DNA of 8,948 nucleotides. Source: CAMBDR01 sp046597185 (GTDB taxonomy: Bacteria; Pseudomonadota; Gammaproteobacteria; Burkholderiales; Burkholderiaceae_D). Of the stretch, positions 5,317-8,948 are shown piece after piece; positions within the stretch are counted from its first letter, which is position 1, and every line of letters starts with the position of its first letter. Location: NCBI GenBank assembly GCA_046597185.1, contig JBKJLF010000485.1, forward strand, positions 1 to 8,948, in the 5' to 3' direction. The notes beneath the pieces were generated by a model. That model saw only the letters and a list, made by a program, of their open reading frames with translations. It did not search any database and had not been told where the DNA came from. The translations under genes were made by a program, and so were the position numbers.

Positions 5317-6984
5317 TCAGCTTGCTGGCGCTTGCAATTTGGGTGTCGGCTTGCCCGTCAATTGCCTGGCCAAATCACTGGCCAAACGCGAAGTGATGCC
5401 GTAAATCGATAATTGCGGATTAGCCCCAATGGAGGTCGGGAAAATCGAACCGTCATGCACCGACAAATTGCTCAGCCCAAAATAGCGCCCATCCGGCCCC
5501 ACCACGCCACGGCTGGCGTCAAACGCCATGGTACAACCGCCCATCACATGCGCCGACACCACACGCGCCTGGAAGGCCCGCAAAGGCAGCGCGTTAATGG
5601 CTGCTTGCGCTTGCGCCCACGAGGTGTACAGGGCAGCTTGTTCATGCAATGGGTACACTTGTTTGGCTCCGGCCGCAAATTGAATTTCCGCCATGCTTAA
5701 CCAGGAACGACGCACCCCATCCCAGACAAAATCGGTGATCGGGTAATCCAGCACGGCCGAGCCATTACTGCGTAACTGCACTTTGCCGCCGCTTGATTGC
5801 TCATTAAAGCCATCACGCAATAACGCCAAAGTAGCGTGCATATGCGGGTATTGTTTCATTAAATCGGCATGGGCTTGACCATAGCCACTCATGGTGGTGG
5901 CCAGCAGCAAGGGATGCAGCGGCGGCGCTTCGAGCTTATAGCCAATCGGGCCGTCTATCGGGGCCACACTCAGGAAGTGATCGGTGTAAATGGTTTGCGG
6001 TGCGCCGGCAAATGCATTCACCTCTTGTTCATACAGGCCTGCGGTAATGACGGTAGGGTGTAAAAACGTGCGTGTGCCCAATAAACGATTGGGATTGGGC
6101 ACCTTCGAGCGCAGCAATAAGCCGGGCGAATTAATCGCGCCACCCGCTACCACAAAATGCTTGGCACGCAACTTGATGCGCACCCCGGAAAGGCTTAAAC
6201 CATCGTCTTTCATGGCCATGCACAGCAAATGATCAACTTTATCGCCCTTGAGCACCAGCCGTTCCGCCCGGGTGTGGGTCAGCAACTGTGCACCACGCTC
6301 CAACGCGCTTGGAATCGTGGTCACCAACATCGATTGCTTGGCATTAGTCGGGCAACCCATGCCGCAATAACCTAAATTCCAACAGCCGCGTACATTGCGC
6401 ATGATGGCCGCAGCGGGAATACCCAGGCGCGCTGCGCCACGGCGCAATAAATCATTGTTTTCATTGGGCGGAGCCATCCAGGTACTGACATGTAAACGCT
6501 CCTCCATCATTAAAAACCAAGGGGCCAATTCTTCTGAATTATAACTTTTCAAACCAAAATGCTGCCCCCAATAATCCAGCGTGGTGTCGGGCGTACGAAA
6601 GCTTGAAGTCCAGTTCACGGTGGTTGAACCGCCAACAGTGCGGCCCTGCAAAATATTGATGGCCTTATCAATCGTTTTGCGCGCAGCCGATTCTTGATAC
6701 AGGGTGGGATAGGCCTGCGCCTCACGCATTTTGAAGTCTTTGGATGACTTTAATGCGCCCTCTTCCACGATAATCACTTGCAACCCCGCCAACGCCATGG
6801 TTTCCGCCGTCACGCCACCGCCTGCGCCACTGCCAATAATCACGACATCGGCTTCCAGTTCCTGATCCTGACTTAAGGAACTGGCATCAATCACCTTCCA
6901 ACCCTTGGCCAAACCAGCTTGAATCGGGTCGGGAATAACACCTATTGTGGGCGCGATAGCGGCGCTAATTGCTGTATTTCTCAT
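5317..6984 (-). CDS. GMC-family FAD-dependent alcohol oxidoreductase
   Basis: This 555-residue flavoenzyme belongs to the glucose-methanol-choline family, which oxidises primary alcohols or sugars. The FAD dinucleotide motif VVIIGSGAGGG spans 47-57, and GMC signature 1 is GRTVGGSTTVNW (114-125). The second signature is GAINSPGLLLRS (about 282-293). The C-terminal active site has SAHVMGGCTM with His479, then DGSIFPTSIGANPQLS (511-526), where Asn522 follows the usual His/Asn layout. A Cys cluster, CWNLGYCGMGC (Cys201, Cys207, Cys211), is reminiscent of long-chain alcohol oxidases. The substrate is not provable from sequence. There is no signal peptide of its own. The ATG at 6982-6984 has AAGGA six bases upstream. 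It is the second gene of an operon, 54 bp behind a Tat-signal protein that probably carries it across the membrane as a complex. Confidence 0.92.
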   Translation of the reverse strand: MRNTAISAAIAPTIGVIPDPIQAGLAKGWKVIDASSLSQDQELEADVVIIGSGAGGGVTAETMALAGLQVIIVEEGALKSSKDFKMREAQAYPTLYQESAARKTIDKAINILQGRTVGGSTTVNWTSSFRTPDTTLDYWGQHFGLKSYNSEELAPWFLMMEERLHVSTWMAPPNENNDLLRRGAARLGIPAAAIMRNVRGCWNLGYCGMGCPTNAKQSMLVTTIPSALERGAQLLTHTRAERLVLKGDKVDHLLCMAMKDDGLSLSGVRIKLRAKHFVVAGGAINSPGLLLRSKVPNPNRLLGTRTFLHPTVITAGLYEQEVNAFAGAPQTIYTDHFLSVAPIDGPIGYKLEAPPLHPLLLATTMSGYGQAHADLMKQYPHMHATLALLRDGFNEQSSGGKVQLRSNGSAVLDYPITDFVWDGVRRSWLSMAEIQFAAGAKQVYPLHEQAALYTSWAQAQAAINALPLRAFQARVVSAHVMGGCTMAFDASRGVVGPDGRYFGLSNLSVHDGSIFPTSIGANPQLSIYGITSRLASDLARQLTGKPTPKLQAPAS

Positions 6985-7038
6985 CCGTAGTCCTTAAGCA
7001 AGCTATAAACAATTGCAAATCATTACAAAATGGAAGGT

Positions 7039-7581
7039 TTAACGTAACTCTTTTATGGGGCCGGGATAGCCGATCGAGGCCCAGGTCGATTCATCCCCAT
7101 ACCAAGGGCCAATGACCAAATCATGCAAGGCCAGATAGCCTGATTGTAGCGTCGGTGAACGATGTCCGCGCCACGCTTGCAAAAAGGCGCGAATTTGTTC
7201 AGCGCGCGCTTGCGGCCACTCATCCGCCACACCCGCCAACCAGCGCCGCGCTGGCGCAGCGGCCAATAAATTAAACAGATCCGCCACTTCCTTTTGTGCA
7301 ATGAAGGGTAAAGAATTAACGGCACTTTGTACATGCGAGATCGATTTTTGCACCGCAGCGGACAGCGCGCCAGCTTCGGTTGGCAGCGCCCCTTGCAAAA
7401 ATACAGGAATCAACGCTGCCAACACCATTTTCGCGCTATCATCCAATATATATTTACTTGGGCCGAGGTCGGGGTGCAAGTGAGCGTCAATAAGCTTATA
7501 GCCCGTACCTGCTGCCGCCAAAGCGGCGACACCCAATAAACCCTTTTTCAAAAACGAGCGACGTTGTGATTGGTTCTGCAT
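7039..7581 (-). CDS. Tat-exported small subunit (gluconate dehydrogenase subunit 3-like)
   Basis: This 180-residue protein starts with a twin-arginine signal: SQRRSFLKKG (residues 5-14, Arg7-Arg8), followed by an Ala/Gly/Leu-rich hydrophobic stretch to about residue 28. The mature part is helical and ends with PWYGDESTWASIGYPGP (159-175). That Tyr/Trp plus GYPGP ending is typical of small subunits partnered with GMC or gluconate 2-dehydrogenase large subunits. I chose the ATG at 7579-7581 because it places the twin arginines near the N-terminus, with a GGAA element about nine bases upstream; an in-frame extension to 7734 would bury the signal. The gene directly precedes the GMC gene. Its likely job is to assist folding and Tat export of the leaderless flavoprotein. 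No cytochrome c subunit is nearby, so the electron acceptor is unknown. Confidence 0.85.
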   Translation of the reverse strand: MQNQSQRRSFLKKGLLGVAALAAAGTGYKLIDAHLHPDLGPSKYILDDSAKMVLAALIPVFLQGALPTEAGALSAAVQKSISHVQSAVNSLPFIAQKEVADLFNLLAAAPARRWLAGVADEWPQARAEQIRAFLQAWRGHRSPTLQSGYLALHDLVIGPWYGDESTWASIGYPGPIKELR

Positions 7582-7641
7582 GTGCTTGATTCCATGTTGT
7601 TTTCTTAAGTGTACTCGAAACATCCGCATTTTCATGAGAGC

Positions 7642-7647
7642 ATTATA
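7642..7647 (-). promoter_or_regulatory. Consensus -10 of the Tat/GMC operon
   Basis: A perfect TATAAT lies on the minus strand at 7647-7642, about 60 bases upstream of the small-subunit ATG. A start near 7635 would give a leader of about 54 bases. The bases at the usual -35 distance (AGAAAT) are poor, so the promoter may need an activator. The 106-bp gap also has to serve the divergent gene at 7688, for which I see no clear promoter. Confidence 0.45.
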
Positions 7648-7687
7648 GAGTCTCGATTCTAAGTATTTCTGGTACAACGACAATATT

Positions 7688-8383
7688 ATGAATAAAGTCG
7701 ACCTTATCCGCCGCATGCGCGAGCAATTGGCCAATGTGATTGCGCAACGCCAACTGGCGAAACATCAAGCTAGCACTTTGGCCGCCCGCATGGCCTTAAA
7801 ACGCTATCAATCGGCGCGTCTGGCACGCACGCATGCCGATTTGTTAGCAAATAACAACACTCACGCCGCCGCCGAGTTCTTTCTCGACGAATTATATGGT
7901 GCCCGTGACTTAACCCAGCGCGATGCCGACATCGAGCGCATCATCCCCACTCTGGAGCGACTGATGCCCTATCATACGCTCGACACCATCGCCAATGCCA
8001 TCACCCTTGACGCCTTATCGGAAAATATGGATGCGGTAATGGCAGATCAACTAGGGGAGCACTTCAGCGAAAGTGATTATATCGATGCCTTTCGCAACCT
8101 CACGACCAGCCACGACCGCGAGCGTCAAATTGAGATGGTCAATGCGCTGGGTACATCACTTTGTCACCTGGTACGCATTCCGTTTTTAGCCACCACCTTA
8201 ATGATGATGCGCGCCCCCGCCAGAATGGCCAAATTAGGTCATTTACAAAGTTTTCTGGAGCAAGGTTTTACGACGTTCAAGGCAATGAAGCAGCCGCAAG
8301 CCTTTGTGCAAACCATAGTACAACGCGAACTGCAAATTTCACGCAATATCTACGCGAGCAAGGCCAAACCGTTTCAATTATGA
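7688..8383 (+). CDS. Conserved-looking helical protein of unknown function
   Basis: This 231-residue protein has no signal peptide, membrane segment or cofactor motif that I recognise. It looks almost wholly alpha-helical. The first about 50 residues are rich in Arg, Gln and Ala (REQLANVIAQRQLAKHQ) and may form a coiled coil. The most distinctive segment is FFLDELYGARDLTQRDADIE at about residues 59-78. Its clustered Phe, Tyr and Asp residues look like a conserved family signature, and I recall similar sequences among proteobacterial hypothetical proteins but cannot name a domain. The ATG at 7688 gives the longest frame; its ribosome-binding site is weak, so a start at the internal Met of RRMREQ cannot be excluded. 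It is divergent from the Tat/GMC operon and convergent with trmJ, with 18 bp between the stop codons. Confidence 0.82.
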   Translation: MNKVDLIRRMREQLANVIAQRQLAKHQASTLAARMALKRYQSARLARTHADLLANNNTHAAAEFFLDELYGARDLTQRDADIERIIPTLERLMPYHTLDTIANAITLDALSENMDAVMADQLGEHFSESDYIDAFRNLTTSHDRERQIEMVNALGTSLCHLVRIPFLATTLMMMRAPARMAKLGHLQSFLEQGFTTFKAMKQPQAFVQTIVQRELQISRNIYASKAKPFQL

Positions 8384-8401
8384 AACACATCGGGCATCAC
8401 G

Positions 8402-8948
8402 CTAAGGGCCCCGCCGAATACGGGGCCGCGCAGATAAAATCTGACTGGCAATACCACGCAAAATATTCACTTCCTCTTGCTCCAATCCTGCACGGGAAAA
8501 CAAGCGTTTTAATCGCGGCATCAGCTTTTTGGGGTTGTCCGCATCTAAAAATTCGATGGCGATCAACGCCTGTTCCAAATGCGCATACATACCTTCAATT
8601 TGCTCCACGCTGGCCGTTTTGCCCTGAAAACCGATCATGGGTGCGATTTTAGCGGCATGGGTCACATGAATCACATCGAGTGCGGCGAGCCGACATTCAT
8701 ACGCTAACACTTGCACCGCTTGCGCCAAATTAAGCGAAGAATAGTCAGCATTAGCAGGAATATTAATCAAAGCCTGGCATTTCTCGACCACTTCGTTAGG
8801 CAAACCATAACGCTCGTTGCCAAATATTAATGCTGCGACCTGATCTGCAGCAATAAATGTTTCCTGAGTGATGTGTGCAGCCAGCTCTCGCGCAGTGAGC
8901 ACAGGCGGCGAGAATTCTCGCAAACGCGCACTCACCGCAGCGGCAAAA
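8402..8948 (-). CDS. trmJ: tRNA (cytidine/uridine-2'-O-)-methyltransferase TrmJ, 5' end cut by window edge
   Basis: The frame is open through the right edge, so the N-terminal part is outside; comparison with the roughly 246-residue E. coli protein suggests about 76 residues are missing. TrmJ is a SPOUT-fold enzyme that 2'-O-methylates position 32 of the tRNA anticodon loop with S-adenosylmethionine. The visible part begins in the region equivalent to the family's TSAR motif (here VSARLREFSPPVL). It continues with the knot motifs ALIFGNERYGLPNE and PANADYSSLNLAQAVQVLAYE, which bind the cofactor, and the C-terminal motif RLFSRAGLEQEEVNILRGI. A GTG at 8933-8935 is only an internal valine codon, not the start. 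The last codons form a GC-rich hairpin. Confidence 0.93.
   Translation of the reverse strand, partial: FAAAVSARLREFSPPVLTARELAAHITQETFIAADQVAALIFGNERYGLPNEVVEKCQALINIPANADYSSLNLAQAVQVLAYECRLAALDVIHVTHAAKIAPMIGFQGKTASVEQIEGMYAHLEQALIAIEFLDADNPKKLMPRLKRLFSRAGLEQEEVNILRGIASQILSARPRIRRGP
8407..8427. terminator. GC-rich hairpin at the end of trmJ, possible two-way terminator
   Basis: GGCCCCG (8407-8413) pairs perfectly with CGGGGCC (8421-8427) around a seven-base loop. It lies inside the last codons of trmJ and 23 bases beyond the stop of the convergent gene. Neither side has a T-run, so it is not a canonical intrinsic terminator. It could still pause polymerase or stabilise both 3' ends. Confidence 0.4.

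Noticed and set aside
5297..5325. Near-repeated AGCTTG/CTCAG bases around the GMC stop codon as a terminator
   Set aside because: The arms are only five bases, the dyad overlaps the stop codon and no T-run follows on the minus strand.
7582..7734. Upstream extension of the Tat small subunit
   Set aside because: It would place the twin-arginine motif about 58 residues inside the protein, cross the consensus -10 and overlap the divergent gene.
8161..8652. A 163-codon plus-strand frame spanning the convergent gap
   Set aside because: It overlaps the unknown helical gene in another frame and then runs antisense to trmJ; its composition has no protein-like motif.

Overview
The window looks like ordinary chromosomal DNA from a proteobacterium of roughly 50% GC, probably gamma- or betaproteobacterial. 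The main pointers are a phasin with a histone-like Lys/Ala/Pro tail, a two-domain fatty acyl-CoA reductase of the Marinobacter type, a GMC oxidoreductase paired with a Tat-exported small subunit, and a TrmJ tRNA methyltransferase. The assignment rests on protein families recalled from memory, and the genus cannot be fixed from the sequence alone. I see no tRNA, rRNA, IS element, CRISPR array or phage gene.

Layout from left to right. Positions 1-162 hold a possible gene tail and a short 11-bp tandem repeat. Three genes then run on the minus strand: a TetR-family regulator (163-828), a patatin-like phospholipase (974-2203) and a phasin (2297-2968). In transcription order these are phasin, patatin, TetR. 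A strong intrinsic terminator lies between phasin and patatin, only 17 bases from the patatin start codon. A 266-bp divergent region follows, rich in short repeats and palindromes. It separates the phasin from a plus-strand fatty acyl-CoA reductase (3235-5223). Convergent to that gene is a minus-strand operon of a Tat-signal small subunit (7039-7581) and a GMC alcohol oxidoreductase (5317-6984). An unrecognised helical protein (7688-8383, plus) is divergent from that operon and convergent with a trmJ gene whose 5' end is cut by the right edge (8402-8948, minus).

Functional reading: the left two thirds look like a lipid-storage and fatty-alcohol locus. The reductase should turn acyl-CoA into fatty alcohol, the usual precursor of wax esters. 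The phasin should coat storage granules, the patatin could cleave acyl esters at a granule or membrane surface, and the TetR protein is a candidate local regulator. The GMC/Tat pair resembles exported two-subunit alcohol or sugar dehydrogenases and might oxidise alcohols in the periplasm. The individual enzyme families are well supported. The idea of a shared locus, and the roles given to the regulatory repeats, are inference.
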